In this document: positions 34,870-43,934 of the stretch, piece by piece
Layout of the letters: every line of letters begins with the position of its first letter
Position numbering within the stretch: the stretch's first letter is position 1
Source: UBA4877 sp002399345
GTDB lineage: Bacteria > Bacillota > Thermoanaerobacteria > Thermoanaerobacterales > UBA4877
Assembly: GCA_036752905.1 (NCBI GenBank)
Contig: DAIORT010000006.1
Coordinates: forward strand, 1 to 64,000
Reading direction: 5' to 3'
Length of the DNA: 64,000 nt
Made by a program: the position numbers and the translations under genes
Notes under the pieces: generated by a model
What the model was told of the DNA's origin: nothing
The model's input: the letters and a program-made list of their open reading frames with translations, nothing else
Database searches by the model: none

Positions 34870-35694
34870 TTAAGAAATAACAGCCTCAGAAGCAATTTTA
34901 TCCAGATTTAATATTGTCTTTGACGGACATTTTGGTATGCAAGCTCCGCAATTAGTACACCCATCATAATCAATGACGGAAAGGTTATTGTCCATTGATA
35001 TTACATTCTCCGGGCACTGTTTTACACACATTCTGCATGCTATACATCCGACCTTGCATATCTGCCTTACTCTTTTACCTTTATCGTGGTTATTGCAGAA
35101 TACAATGACCCGTTTATTCACATCAATGAGTTTGATGACATGCTTTGGGCATGCCTTAACACATATACCGCAGCTGGTGCATTTCTCTTCATCAACCTCG
35201 GCTATGCCTTCCGGAGTAACATGTATTGCATCAAAAGGACACAGTTTCTCACATGTACCCAGACCCAAGCATCCGTACCGGCACTCTTTGTTACCTCCCG
35301 CCAATGCATTGGCTGCCCGGCAGTCATCTATGCCATGATATTTATACTTTTTTACAGCATTACTGTTCGTACCTTTACACATTACCCGGGCTGATTTCTT
35401 TGCAACATCTTCCGCTTTATTTCCCATGATGGCGGCAACTTTTTCTGCAACGGCCTGACCACCCACAACACATCTGTTTGTATCAGCCTTTCCCTCCGCT
35501 GCCGCCTGGGAATAGGCATCACAAGAAGCAAAACCGCATCCGCCGCAGTTGGCTCCGGGAAGCACTTCCCTTACCTCTTGCTGCTTCGGATCCACATCAA
35601 CATGGAACTTCTGAGATGCATAGGCTAGTATTGCTCCGAATAGAAATCCCATACCGCCCAAAATCAAGAGCGGATACAATATATCTTGTAACAA
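34870..35694 (-). CDS. rnfB: Rnf complex subunit B (ferredoxin-type)
   Basis: This 274-residue iron-sulfur subunit takes electrons from ferredoxin. The N-terminal membrane helix is followed by the Fe-S motif CGGCGFASC (with an upstream Cys pattern) and at least two CxxCxxCxxxCP ferredoxin clusters (CTSCGICVKACP, CIACRMCVKQCP, CTNCGACIPKCP). The start is TTG 35694, six bases after GGGGGGG; an ATG at 35739 would overlap rnfA. It is the last gene of rnfCDGEAB. Confidence 0.94.
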   Translation of the reverse strand: MLQDILYPLLILGGMGFLFGAILAYASQKFHVDVDPKQQEVREVLPGANCGGCGFASCDAYSQAAAEGKADTNRCVVGGQAVAEKVAAIMGNKAEDVAKKSARVMCKGTNSNAVKKYKYHGIDDCRAANALAGGNKECRYGCLGLGTCEKLCPFDAIHVTPEGIAEVDEEKCTSCGICVKACPKHVIKLIDVNKRVIVFCNNHDKGKRVRQICKVGCIACRMCVKQCPENVISMDNNLSVIDYDGCTNCGACIPKCPSKTILNLDKIASEAVIS

Positions 35695-35707
35695 TTTAAT
35701 CCCCCCC

Positions 35708-36286
35708 TTATACAAGTCCTCTGAATCCCAGAAACGCAAGGGAAAGAAGTCCCGCGCCTATAAGTGCCGAAGGAAAACCTTCCAGCGTCTTGGGAATAGG
35801 TGCAAAAGCCAGTCTTTCTCTGATTCCGGCATAAGAAACCAAAGCAAATGCAAAACCGACAGCCGATCCAAAACTATACACTATAGAATCAATCAGGTTA
35901 TATCCCATCTGTACATTCAGTAAAGCAACACCAAGCACGGCGCAGTTAGTTGTAATAAGCGGCAGATAAATGCCCAGTGCTTGGTAAAGTGTAGGACTGG
36001 TCTTCTTTATCACCATCTCGGTAAACTGCACCAGCGTGGCAATGATGACAATAAATGCAATGATCTGCAGGTATTCCAGTCCCAGTGGTACAAGTATATA
36101 AGTCTGTACAACATATGATATCACACCTGTCATAGTCATTACAAAAATTACGGCTACGCTCATTCCCATAGCGGTCTCAACTTTTTTCGAAACTCCCAGG
36201 AACGGACATTCACCTAAAAACCTTGAGAGCAGATAGTTATCTACAAAAATGGAGCTAACCAGTAATATCAGAAGATGCCCTGCCAC
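35708..36286 (-). CDS. rnfA: Rnf complex membrane subunit A
   Basis: This 192-residue protein with six membrane helices has the family start LLVSSIFVDNYLLSRFLGECPFLGVSKK. RnfA and RnfE form the core of the ion-translocating path with a membrane Fe-S site. The start is GTG 36286, overlapping the rnfE end by 32 bases. Confidence 0.96.
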   Translation of the reverse strand: MAGHLLILLVSSIFVDNYLLSRFLGECPFLGVSKKVETAMGMSVAVIFVMTMTGVISYVVQTYILVPLGLEYLQIIAFIVIIATLVQFTEMVIKKTSPTLYQALGIYLPLITTNCAVLGVALLNVQMGYNLIDSIVYSFGSAVGFAFALVSYAGIRERLAFAPIPKTLEGFPSALIGAGLLSLAFLGFRGLV

Positions 36287-36914
36287 CTAAAATCACCCTT
36301 TCCTTTGAAGCCTTTTTCCTCTCTGCGGCTTTAGTATCTATAAATTTAGCAAGCCCAGCCAATAAACCGAGAGTTAAAAATGCCCCCGGAGGCAATACCA
36401 TCATAAGAACAGGCTGGTAGTTCACAGGCATAACCTGCAAGCCCAGGAATGTACCGCTCCCCAGTATTTCCCTTATTATACTTATAATTACCAGAGCCAT
36501 GGTATATCCCAAACCCATTCCTAGCGCATCAAAAAATGAATTGCTCACCGGATTTTTAGAGGCAAAAGACTCGGCTCTTGCCATTATAATACAGTTAACA
36601 ACAATTAAAGAAATGTACAGCTTCATAACATTATATAAACTTGGCAGATATGCATTCATAATCATGGAGACTATTGTTGTAAATGTAGCTATGCATACAA
36701 CAAATATCGGCATTCGTATCTTTTCAGGGGTGAATTTCCTAAGTGCCGATATTATAACACATGAACCTACTAAAACAAATGTCGTGGCCAGGCCCATGGC
36801 GATTCCGTTGGCTACCGCGTTACTCACGGCCAAGGTAGCACAGATACCGACAACCATTTTAAAGGTAGGATTTTCTCTCCATATTCCCTTGGTAAAATCA
36901 TTCCAGTAACCCAT
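36255..36914 (-). CDS. rnfE: Rnf complex membrane subunit E
   Basis: This 219-residue RnfA paralogue with six membrane helices carries the typical GIWRENPTFKMVVGICATLAV start and PPGAFLTLG. The ribosome binding site is AGGAGG. It overlaps rnfA. Confidence 0.95.
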   Translation of the reverse strand: MGYWNDFTKGIWRENPTFKMVVGICATLAVSNAVANGIAMGLATTFVLVGSCVIISALRKFTPEKIRMPIFVVCIATFTTIVSMIMNAYLPSLYNVMKLYISLIVVNCIIMARAESFASKNPVSNSFFDALGMGLGYTMALVIISIIREILGSGTFLGLQVMPVNYQPVLMMVLPPGAFLTLGLLAGLAKFIDTKAAERKKASKERVILGGRASSDITG

Positions 36915-36929
36915 TATAATGCCTCCTTG

Positions 36930-37523
36930 CTATTTTATTTTGTTATATAAATCTATTGCGACGTTTATACCTTTTGTAACACCCGTGCTGGTTACGGTTG
37001 CGCCGGTAAGGGCTTCAACTTCGCTTGGGCCGGCCTTTTTATTCTTTACCAATTCCAACGGTGAATCGGCCGGTTTACCATTAAACTGGCTCTGCCACTT
37101 GGGATCATCCGATTTCGCACCGAGTCCCGGCGTTTCAGAATGGTTGACTATATTGATACCGGTGATTTTACCATCCTCGGATATACCAACCATCATCTCA
37201 ATCGGTCCGCCGTATCCTTGAGGCGCCACACCTATCACGTAGCCCAGAACATCTTCACTGTTCTTGGCTGTATCCACCGATGTAACTACATTCTTTTCAT
37301 CATCTTCCAAAACCGACTTCCACTCTGCATCATCTACTGCCTCGAATTTCTTTGCACCTGGAAAGGCAGCGATCTTGGATTCATTTTCTGCTATTTTATC
37401 CTGCTCAGCAATAGGCCCCTCGGTTACCGAGTTTACAAAACCTAAAGCCACACCTGCAACACCGGCGATTAAAAGCAGTATAAGACCGGTCACTGCTATA
37501 TCTTTTACACCTTCATTATGCAA
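36930..37523 (-). CDS. rnfG: Rnf complex FMN-binding subunit G
   Basis: This 197-residue protein has one N-terminal membrane helix and a covalent FMN-binding domain. The flavinylation motif is TGATVTS, with the second Thr as the attachment residue. The start is TTG 37523, nine bases after GGGGG, overlapping the rnfD stop; the upstream ATG at 37574 lies deep in rnfD. Confidence 0.93.
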   Translation of the reverse strand: MHNEGVKDIAVTGLILLLIAGVAGVALGFVNSVTEGPIAEQDKIAENESKIAAFPGAKKFEAVDDAEWKSVLEDDEKNVVTSVDTAKNSEDVLGYVIGVAPQGYGGPIEMMVGISEDGKITGINIVNHSETPGLGAKSDDPKWQSQFNGKPADSPLELVKNKKAGPSEVEALTGATVTSTGVTKGINVAIDLYNKIK

Positions 37524-38493
37524 CTTTTTTCGCCCCCTTTGTACCGAAAACCTTTGGCATCGTATATCTGTCAATCAGAGGTGAAACCATATTCATAAGA
37601 AGTATGGCGTAAGACACGCCCTCGGGATAGCCGCCCCAGAGCCTTATGACACTGGTGAAAATTCCACACCCGATTCCCATAATTATCTGGCCTAAAGGCG
37701 TAACAGGCGAAGTAGCATAATCGGTTGCCATGTAAAAAGCACCCAGTATAAGTCCGCCACCCAGTATATGATACAAAAACGGTCCGGTAAACATGCCATC
37801 AGGCCCAAATATCCATGTCATTATTCCTACTGTAGCGATAAATGACAGCGGTGTTTTTAGATTAATTACGCCACGATAAACAAGGTACGCGGCACCTATT
37901 AAAAGAGCAAGTGTTGACGTCTCACCTATAGTCCCGCCTATGTTGCCGATAAACATCGACCAGAGGCTGGGTAAGTGTGTGATCGTACCCGTCTTCAACA
38001 CGGCCAGAGGTGTGGCCGTTGTCATTGCATCAGCCGCCGTAGCCGCCGATACCGCTTCGGGTATCTTCCACGTTGTCATCTGTACCGGCCATGAAGCCAA
38101 AAGAAAAACTCTTGCCGCCAGTGCCGGGTTAACAAAGTTATTTCCCAAACCTCCGAAGCACATCTTTACTATCGATATAGCAAAGAAAGATCCTACTACC
38201 GGAATCCACCAAGATACTGTGGGCGGTAAATTAAAAGCGACAAGCATTCCCGTGACGGCTGCACTATAGTCATCGATAGTGATCTCCCTGTGCAGCAGTT
38301 TCTCTATAACATACTCCGTAAGCACTGCAGTTACCATGGAAATGGCAGTAAGCATTAAGGCTCTAATGCCGAAAAATACAGTTCCTGCAATAAGTGCCGG
38401 AAGCAATGCGATAATTACATCAAGCATCATCCGTTCTATTTTATAATCAGAGCGGAAATGAGGTGATGATGTAACAAGATATTGATTATCCAT
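37516..38493 (-). CDS. rnfD: Rnf complex membrane subunit D
   Basis: This 325-residue subunit with about nine membrane helices carries a covalent FMN through the TTATP motif (DAMTTATPLAVLK). It also has GGLGNNFVNPALAARVFL, shared with NqrB. It is in the ion path with RnfG. The ribosome binding site is AAGGGGGG. Confidence 0.96.
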   Translation of the reverse strand: MDNQYLVTSSPHFRSDYKIERMMLDVIIALLPALIAGTVFFGIRALMLTAISMVTAVLTEYVIEKLLHREITIDDYSAAVTGMLVAFNLPPTVSWWIPVVGSFFAISIVKMCFGGLGNNFVNPALAARVFLLASWPVQMTTWKIPEAVSAATAADAMTTATPLAVLKTGTITHLPSLWSMFIGNIGGTIGETSTLALLIGAAYLVYRGVINLKTPLSFIATVGIMTWIFGPDGMFTGPFLYHILGGGLILGAFYMATDYATSPVTPLGQIIMGIGCGIFTSVIRLWGGYPEGVSYAILLMNMVSPLIDRYTMPKVFGTKGAKKVA

Positions 38494-38507
38494 TTAGAAT
38501 CCCCCCC

Positions 38508-39839
38508 TTAAGCTTCTTTTTTCCTTTTTGCAGTTATCTCCCTTTTAGCCTGTCTTATCGATTCTACAAGCGGCCGTTTACATGGGCAAATATATGAACA
38601 ACATCCGCATTCAATGCAATCAAGGGCATGATATTTTTCTGCATCTTCAAAATCATCATTAAGTGCATACATGCTTATAAACAGAGGCATTAGGTTCATA
38701 GGACATACCTCGACACACTTGCCGCACTGAGTGCATGCCCTTACCTTCTCGGATATTGCCGCATCCTCAGGAAGTAAAACCACACCGGATGTACCTTTGA
38801 TTACAGGTATGTCCAATGTATACTGCGTAACACCCATCATGGGGCCACCCGTAACAAGTTTACCCGGATTGCCTTTCATACCGCCGCAAAATTCCACTAC
38901 ATCATTGAGAGTAGTCCCTATCCTTACCAAAAGGTTTTTAGGATTATTTACGGCCTGGCCGGTTATTGTAACAACCCTATCTATAAGTGGCATGCCTTCT
39001 TTTAATGCTCGGGCTATGGCATATACCGTACCCACGTTATCGACAACCACACCGACATCCGCTGGAAGACCACCGGACGGCACCTCTCTGTCTGTCACGG
39101 CATTTATCAGCTGTTTTTCACCGCCTTGAGGATACTTAGCTGCCAATCTTACGACCTCTACGCCTTTAACACCGTCCGTCGCTTTTTCCACAGCCTCTAT
39201 GGCATCGGGTTTATTGACCTCTATAGCAATAATTCCCTTATCAACTCCCAGTACCTTGAGTATAGCCTTAAGACCATAAACAATTTCAGTGGGATGCTCA
39301 ACCATGAGCCTGTGGTCACAGGTGAGATACGGTTCACACTCCGCACCATTTATTATTACCGTGTCTACCTTTTTACCTTTCGGGGGTGTAAGCTTCACAT
39401 GTGTAGGAAATGTAGCTCCTCCCATCCCCACTATACCGGCCTCTTTTATTATTTCTTTAATATCATCAGGTTCAAGATTGTTTAAATCTTCCTTAGGCTT
39501 TACGGACTCATCCAGAGTGTCCAGCCTGTCATTTTCAATCACGATTGAATTGACAAACTGCCCCGACGAATGCAGCCTTGGCTCTATCGCCTTGACCTTA
39601 CCGGAAACACTGGAATGGACCGGTACGGAAACAAAGCCCTTCGCCTCACCAATCTTCTGTCCCATATTAACCTCGTCGCCAACTGCAACAAGGGGCTCGC
39701 ACGGCGCACCTATATGCTGGGAAAGCGGTATCACGGCCTCTGAAGGCGCCGGCATAACCTCTATGGGTAAGCGGTTCGTAAGCTCTTTATTATATTGAGG
39801 ATGAACACCACCCTTGAAAGTCAGAATACTTGCACTCAT
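38508..39839 (-). CDS. rnfC: Rnf complex NADH-binding subunit C
   Basis: This 443-residue peripheral subunit is the NAD site of ferredoxin:NAD+ oxidoreductase. A Rossmann-like nucleotide-binding region (GIVGMGGATFPTHVKL, INGAECEPYLTCD) precedes two [4Fe-4S] motifs, CTQCGKCVEVCP and CIECGCCSYICP. The start is ATG 39839, after AAGGAG; the ATG at 39875 is upstream of that site. It heads the operon. Confidence 0.96.
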   Translation of the reverse strand: MSASILTFKGGVHPQYNKELTNRLPIEVMPAPSEAVIPLSQHIGAPCEPLVAVGDEVNMGQKIGEAKGFVSVPVHSSVSGKVKAIEPRLHSSGQFVNSIVIENDRLDTLDESVKPKEDLNNLEPDDIKEIIKEAGIVGMGGATFPTHVKLTPPKGKKVDTVIINGAECEPYLTCDHRLMVEHPTEIVYGLKAILKVLGVDKGIIAIEVNKPDAIEAVEKATDGVKGVEVVRLAAKYPQGGEKQLINAVTDREVPSGGLPADVGVVVDNVGTVYAIARALKEGMPLIDRVVTITGQAVNNPKNLLVRIGTTLNDVVEFCGGMKGNPGKLVTGGPMMGVTQYTLDIPVIKGTSGVVLLPEDAAISEKVRACTQCGKCVEVCPMNLMPLFISMYALNDDFEDAEKYHALDCIECGCCSYICPCKRPLVESIRQAKREITAKRKKEA

Positions 39840-39974
39840 CCAATCACTCCTTATAGAATTATGATAAAAGATCAATGGAAAAAAATTTTATAGGTATGTT
39901 AAAATTTTGGTAACCAGATACATATATATTTTAACACATAGTTAATAATCTAGAAAGGTAATTTAAGCATTTAT

Positions 39975-40706
39975 TCAATTGAATTGCCCAGATTCAAATA
40001 TAAGCCCGCTATAAAGGTTTAAAGACTGGTATATAGCCTCCTGCAAAATGTGAAAAGAATTACCATCATTAAGTATCATTGAAATTTTCAGTTTGTCTAT
40101 AGCCTTATCCTGCAGCCCTACTATCTCTTTAACCCTACTGCTGTTATTATATCGTTTCTCCATTTTTTTTATTATATCATTTATTGGTTTTATGTCTTTA
40201 GCAAATTTTTCTTCTCCCACATCTCCATTTAAAATGTTAGCACTTAGCCTGCTTTCTTTTTGGACTAACGAAGTAATGTCCTTTACACAGCTATTTAAAG
40301 TTTTTATTCTGTCAAGATTATTCTTGCCATAGGGTATCGTAGTACCCTTTATCTTTTTTTCCTTTGCAGTCACTTTTGTGTTGCCAAATAGATTGCTAAT
40401 AATATTTATATCGCCTTTAGAAAATACACACGCTATAAGGCCGTCGTCGTTTATGGCATGCATGTTGGAAGATATGCCGGGCGTATACGAATATATTTCA
40501 TAATAGAAAAGCGGAGGTACCTCATAAACCTCTACCACGGCAGAGTCAGCAGGCTCTAATCTTTTATAAAGCGGATTGATAAGCCTGTACACAATCTTGT
40601 CGGACATGTATATAGATAAAATCGGCAGAACAATAACAAACAGCACAAACATGGTAATTGTTTTTAGTTTGTGTCTCTTATTGAAGATCAATCTTTTTGT
40701 TCTCAT
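39975..40706 (-). CDS. Membrane-anchored protein of unknown function
   Basis: This 243-residue protein has a basic N-terminus and one membrane helix (about 15-37), followed by an extracytoplasmic domain with a helical C-terminal half (about 130-235). I recognise no family. The start is ATG 40706, eight bases after GGAGG. It lies between typA, whose terminator precedes it, and rnfC, 135 bases downstream in the same direction. No terminator separates it from rnfC, so co-transcription with rnf is possible. Confidence 0.75.
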   Translation of the reverse strand: MRTKRLIFNKRHKLKTITMFVLFVIVLPILSIYMSDKIVYRLINPLYKRLEPADSAVVEVYEVPPLFYYEIYSYTPGISSNMHAINDDGLIACVFSKGDINIISNLFGNTKVTAKEKKIKGTTIPYGKNNLDRIKTLNSCVKDITSLVQKESRLSANILNGDVGEEKFAKDIKPINDIIKKMEKRYNNSSRVKEIVGLQDKAIDKLKISMILNDGNSFHILQEAIYQSLNLYSGLIFESGQFN

Positions 40707-40760
40707 ATTAGTAACCTCCAATATTTTATACTTCTGGTATATATTGTAAAATAAAACACA

Positions 40761-40791
40761 AAAAAAATAAAGGGCCCGTACCCTTTATTTT
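40761..40791 (-). terminator. Terminator of typA
   Basis: AAAATAAAGGG (40764-40774) pairs with CCCTTTATTTT (40781-40791); on the minus strand a run of T follows. It begins three bases after the typA stop. Confidence 0.88.
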
Positions 40792-40794
40792 AAA

Positions 40795-42615
40795 TTAAAA
40801 TTTTGATCTGCCAATTTTCTTATACCTTTCGTTTTTGGATAATATCTCTTTTCTTATTCTTATGGATTTAGGAGTAACCTCAATCAGTTCATCCTCAGCC
40901 AAAAAGTCAAGGGCCTCCTCTAGACTCATTGTCTTGCTGACAGATAATTTAATGCCCTCATCAGCAGTGGAAGACCTCATGTTAGTCAAATGCTTCTTCT
41001 TACACACATTGACGTCCATGTCCTCTTCACGGTTGTTTTCTCCGACAACCATGCCTTCATAAACCTCGGCACCCGGTTCAATAAACAAATCTCCTCTTTC
41101 CTGAGCATTGTTAAGCCCATATGCAGTGGCAGTGCCTGCCTCTGAAGCAACCAGAGAACCGCGGTTCCTTTCGCTTATATCTCCCTTATAAGGCTGATAT
41201 TCCAAAAATTGATGATTCATAATACCGGTGCCTCGTGTATCCGTCAGAAAATCTGCCCGGTATCCCATCAAGCCGCGCGCAGGAATATTAAACTCAAGCC
41301 TGCAATTTCCTCGGTCATCAGATGTCATATCCACAAGCTCCGCCTTCCTCTGACCAAGTTTGCTCATAATGACACCCATGTAATCCTCAGGTACATCTAT
41401 ATATAGGGTTTCTATCGGCTCATACTTCTTCCCATTTTTCCTCTTATAGATAACCTGCGGTTTTGATACCTGGAATTCATATCCTTCTCTACGCATGGTC
41501 TCTATCAAAACGGACAAATGCAGCTCTCCTCTTCCCGATACCTTAAACGAATCCGGCTTGTCCGTATCCTCCACTCTCAGTGAAACATTGGTTTCAAGTT
41601 CTTTATAGAGTCTGTCTCTTAAATGCCGGGACGTAACATATTCGCCCTCCTGGCCAGCAAAAGCGCTCGCATTGGTAGAAAAATCCATAGATATAGTAGG
41701 TTCCTCTATATAGACAAAACTTACGCCTTCCGGATTCTCGAGATCTGCAATTGTCTCACCTATCTCAATGTCCGGAATACCTGATACCGAAATTATATCA
41801 CCTACCGAGGCCCCGTCACTCTCTGTTCTCTTAAGTGCCTCATACTGGTACAGCTGACCTATCTTATTTTTTTCTACCGTACCATCCTTTTTAACAATGC
41901 TTACCTGCTGTCCATCTTTTATTTTACCTCTTATCACTCTACCTACAGCAAGCCTACCTACATAGTCGTCATAGTCTAAATTAGTGACAAGCATCTGAAG
42001 CGGAGCATCATCGTCTCCTTCAGGTGCAGGAATATTATTTACTATGGTATCAAACAAAGGCTTTAAATCACTATTTTTATCTTTAAGATCATACCTCGCC
42101 ACAGCATCCCGCGCAGATGCATAAATTATCGGAAAATCCAGCTGATCTTCCGTTGCACCAAGTTCAATAAAGAGGTTTAATACCTCATCTATAACCTCAT
42201 TGGGACGTGCATCCGGTTTATCAATTTTATTTATAACCACAATGGGTTTTAAATTCAAAGACAAAGCCTTGCCTAAAACAAATCTTGTCTGCGGCATAGG
42301 TCCCTCTGCAGCATCTACTAAAAGAAGCACACCGTCAACCATCTTAAGCACCCGCTCAACCTCACCGCTAAAATCGGCATGGCCGGGTGTGTCTACAATA
42401 TTTATTTTTATATCTTTATACCTTATAGCGGTATTCTTAGATAATATGGTTATACCTCTCTCTTTTTCCAATTCATTGGAGTCCATAATCCTTTCATCCA
42501 CTTTTTGGTTTGCACGAAATATACCGCTTTGCTTGAGCATACCATCCACCAGCGTGGTCTTACCATGGTCGACATGAGCTATAATTGCTATATTTCTAAT
42601 GTCTTTTCTTATCAC
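40795..42615 (-). CDS. typA: Ribosome-associated GTPase TypA/BipA
   Basis: This 606-residue translational GTPase of the EF-G class supports 50S assembly at low temperature and under stress. It shows IIAHVDHGKTTL, DTPGHADF and NKIDKPDARP, then EF-G-like domains and the BipA-specific C-terminus. The start is GTG 42615, eight bases after GGAAGGGG; the upstream ATG at 42696 lies in the 5' UTR near the promoter. Confidence 0.96.
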   Translation of the reverse strand: MIRKDIRNIAIIAHVDHGKTTLVDGMLKQSGIFRANQKVDERIMDSNELEKERGITILSKNTAIRYKDIKINIVDTPGHADFSGEVERVLKMVDGVLLLVDAAEGPMPQTRFVLGKALSLNLKPIVVINKIDKPDARPNEVIDEVLNLFIELGATEDQLDFPIIYASARDAVARYDLKDKNSDLKPLFDTIVNNIPAPEGDDDAPLQMLVTNLDYDDYVGRLAVGRVIRGKIKDGQQVSIVKKDGTVEKNKIGQLYQYEALKRTESDGASVGDIISVSGIPDIEIGETIADLENPEGVSFVYIEEPTISMDFSTNASAFAGQEGEYVTSRHLRDRLYKELETNVSLRVEDTDKPDSFKVSGRGELHLSVLIETMRREGYEFQVSKPQVIYKRKNGKKYEPIETLYIDVPEDYMGVIMSKLGQRKAELVDMTSDDRGNCRLEFNIPARGLMGYRADFLTDTRGTGIMNHQFLEYQPYKGDISERNRGSLVASEAGTATAYGLNNAQERGDLFIEPGAEVYEGMVVGENNREEDMDVNVCKKKHLTNMRSSTADEGIKLSVSKTMSLEEALDFLAEDELIEVTPKSIRIRKEILSKNERYKKIGRSKF

Positions 42616-42678
42616 ACTTAATTCCCCTTCCAAACAAAAAATGGATACATTTTGTACCCATTCATTTAACCGTATGTA

Positions 42679-42708
42679 ATTATATACCCAAAACATATAC
42701 TATGTCAA
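42679..42708 (-). promoter_or_regulatory. Promoter of typA
   Basis: TTGACA (42703-42708), an 18-base spacer and TATAAT (42679-42684) are both perfect hexamers on the minus strand. A small GGGTACA/TGTATCC hairpin (42642-42658) lies in the leader. Confidence 0.8.
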
Positions 42709-42768
42709 TAAAAACACACATCTTAATCACGCATCAATACGGCATTAATTTCAAGTTGTCAAAATTGT

Positions 42769-43440
42769 TTAAAGCACGTGTCTAGATGTTGCATAATGGC
42801 TTGTATAATAGTTGGACGAAAGTGAATCTATACGGACCTCTCCACTGCCTGAAGAGCTGTGAATAAAATTCCCATCACCGATATATATACCGGCATGATT
42901 AACTTTGCTAGAACCCAATGTTTTAAACAAAACCAAGTCTCCCACCTGCAAATCATTTTTCCCAACCGCCGTACCTGCGGTTGATTGTCCAGCAGCCGTC
43001 CGTGGCAAATTTACACCGAAATTTTTATAAACATATGATGTAAAACCCGAACAATCAAAACCCTTCTCAGACGAACCGCCATATACATATCCAACACCTA
43101 AAAATCGTTTGGCAAAATCTACTATATCTCTTTCGACCCCAGCCCTTGACACATTTTTATCTCTAAGCGACACATAAGTTGAACTCATCCATCCTTTGGT
43201 ACCGTCCGACAGCTTTATGTTATACCATCCTTTGGTATTGCCAAGCACGGAAACAACATTTTTACTATTAACCTGCCTGATAACCTTTGATTGTAAGCCC
43301 GGTTTCACCCTTAAATTAACATGGTTTCCCGTCACTATTCCTCGCGGAAATGAAGCTGCAAAAACAGGACTTAATCCGGATAACATAAGAGATGCTGACA
43401 ATACAGAAACACTTAAGATGAGCTTACCACACTTTTTCAT
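42769..43440 (-). CDS. Secreted NlpC/P60 hydrolase with SH3b domain
   Basis: This 223-residue exported peptidoglycan endopeptidase has a signal peptide (about 1-28), an SH3b cell-wall-binding domain (about 33-92) and an NlpC/P60 domain with the catalytic Cys130 (FDCSG), His182 (VNHAG) and a third polar residue His194. It probably cuts gamma-D-Glu-diamino-acid bonds. The ribosome binding site is GGAGGGGGA. It stands alone between typA and tRNA-Leu. Confidence 0.92.
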   Translation of the reverse strand: MKKCGKLILSVSVLSASLMLSGLSPVFAASFPRGIVTGNHVNLRVKPGLQSKVIRQVNSKNVVSVLGNTKGWYNIKLSDGTKGWMSSTYVSLRDKNVSRAGVERDIVDFAKRFLGVGYVYGGSSEKGFDCSGFTSYVYKNFGVNLPRTAAGQSTAGTAVGKNDLQVGDLVLFKTLGSSKVNHAGIYIGDGNFIHSSSGSGEVRIDSLSSNYYTSHYATSRHVL

Positions 43441-43544
43441 TTGTATCTCCCCCTCCGCCTGCGAAGTTATACCAACTTCTCCCCCTACCTTTTTTAAGGA
43501 TTAGGCAATTAAGATAAACATGCACAAGACGCACATATAAAAAT

Positions 43545-43633
43545 GGTGCCGAGAGCGGGACTCGAACCCGCATGAGGAAATTGCCTCACTACCCCCTCAA
43601 AGTAGCGTGTCTGCCTATTCCACCATCTCGGCA
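43545..43633 (-). tRNA. tRNA-Leu (anticodon GAG)
   Basis: This 89-base gene has acceptor GCCGAGA/TCTCGGC, anticodon arm CTACT-TTGAGGG-GGTAG, a long variable arm and an encoded CCA. It reads CUC and CUU. The leuS T-box specifier (CTC) matches it. Confidence 0.95.
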
Positions 43634-43648
43634 CATCAACATTAACAA

Positions 43649-43677
43649 TTATAATATAAGTTTGTGGACAAGTCAAT
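43649..43677 (-). promoter_or_regulatory. Promoter of tRNA-Leu(GAG)
   Basis: TTGACT (43672-43677), a 17-base spacer and TATAAT (43649-43654) lie just upstream of the tRNA. A degenerate copy is found after the intact nicotinate phosphoribosyltransferase gene at 51255-51285. Confidence 0.75.
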
Positions 43678-43735
43678 ATGCTAATTACAGCATTTTTGTA
43701 AGTTTAGGTCTTTATATTATTACCGGCATTCTGCC
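43678..43735 (-). pseudogene. Decayed 3' end of a nicotinate phosphoribosyltransferase gene (gap-proximal piece)
   Basis: This segment is about 90 percent identical to the end of the intact gene at 51294 and keeps the final KML stop. It carries a GAA-to-TAA nonsense change (reading GRMPVII-stop-RPKLTKML). It runs into the N gap, and the same 55 bases reappear at 43836-43890. Confidence 0.75.
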
Positions 43736-43835
43736 NNNNNNNNNNNNNNNNNNNNNNNNNNNNNNNNNNNNNNNNNNNNNNNNNNNNNNNNNNNNNNNNN
43801 NNNNNNNNNNNNNNNNNNNNNNNNNNNNNNNNNNN
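43736..43835. other. Assembly gap (100 N)
   Basis: Exactly 100 N, a conventional placeholder of unknown length. The 55 bases on each side (43681-43735 and 43836-43890) are identical, so the two contigs may overlap or a repeat lies here. Confidence 0.99.
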
Positions 43836-43912
43836 CTAATTACAGCATTTTTGTAAGTTTAGGTCTTTATATTATTACCGGCATTCTGCCTCTTTTCTCT
43901 ATAATCCTTATA
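43836..43912 (-). pseudogene. Decayed 3' end of a nicotinate phosphoribosyltransferase gene (atp-proximal piece)
   Basis: This repeats the 55 bases at 43681-43735 and extends into the homologue of the preceding codons (EKRGRMP). Similarity to the intact gene at 51294 fades after about 65-75 bases. It lies 20-odd bases downstream of atpC; no clear terminator for the atp operon is visible. Confidence 0.65.
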
Positions 43913-43934
43913 TACAGTAAAGCTATAGGGGGGT

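Noticed and set aside
39289..39798. A 169-codon open frame opposite rnfC
   Set aside because: It is a shadow of rnfC with low-complexity Ser/Pro-rich translation and no ribosome binding site.
43572..43856. An open frame crossing the N gap
   Set aside because: It is created by reading through 100 unknown bases and the tRNA-Leu gene.
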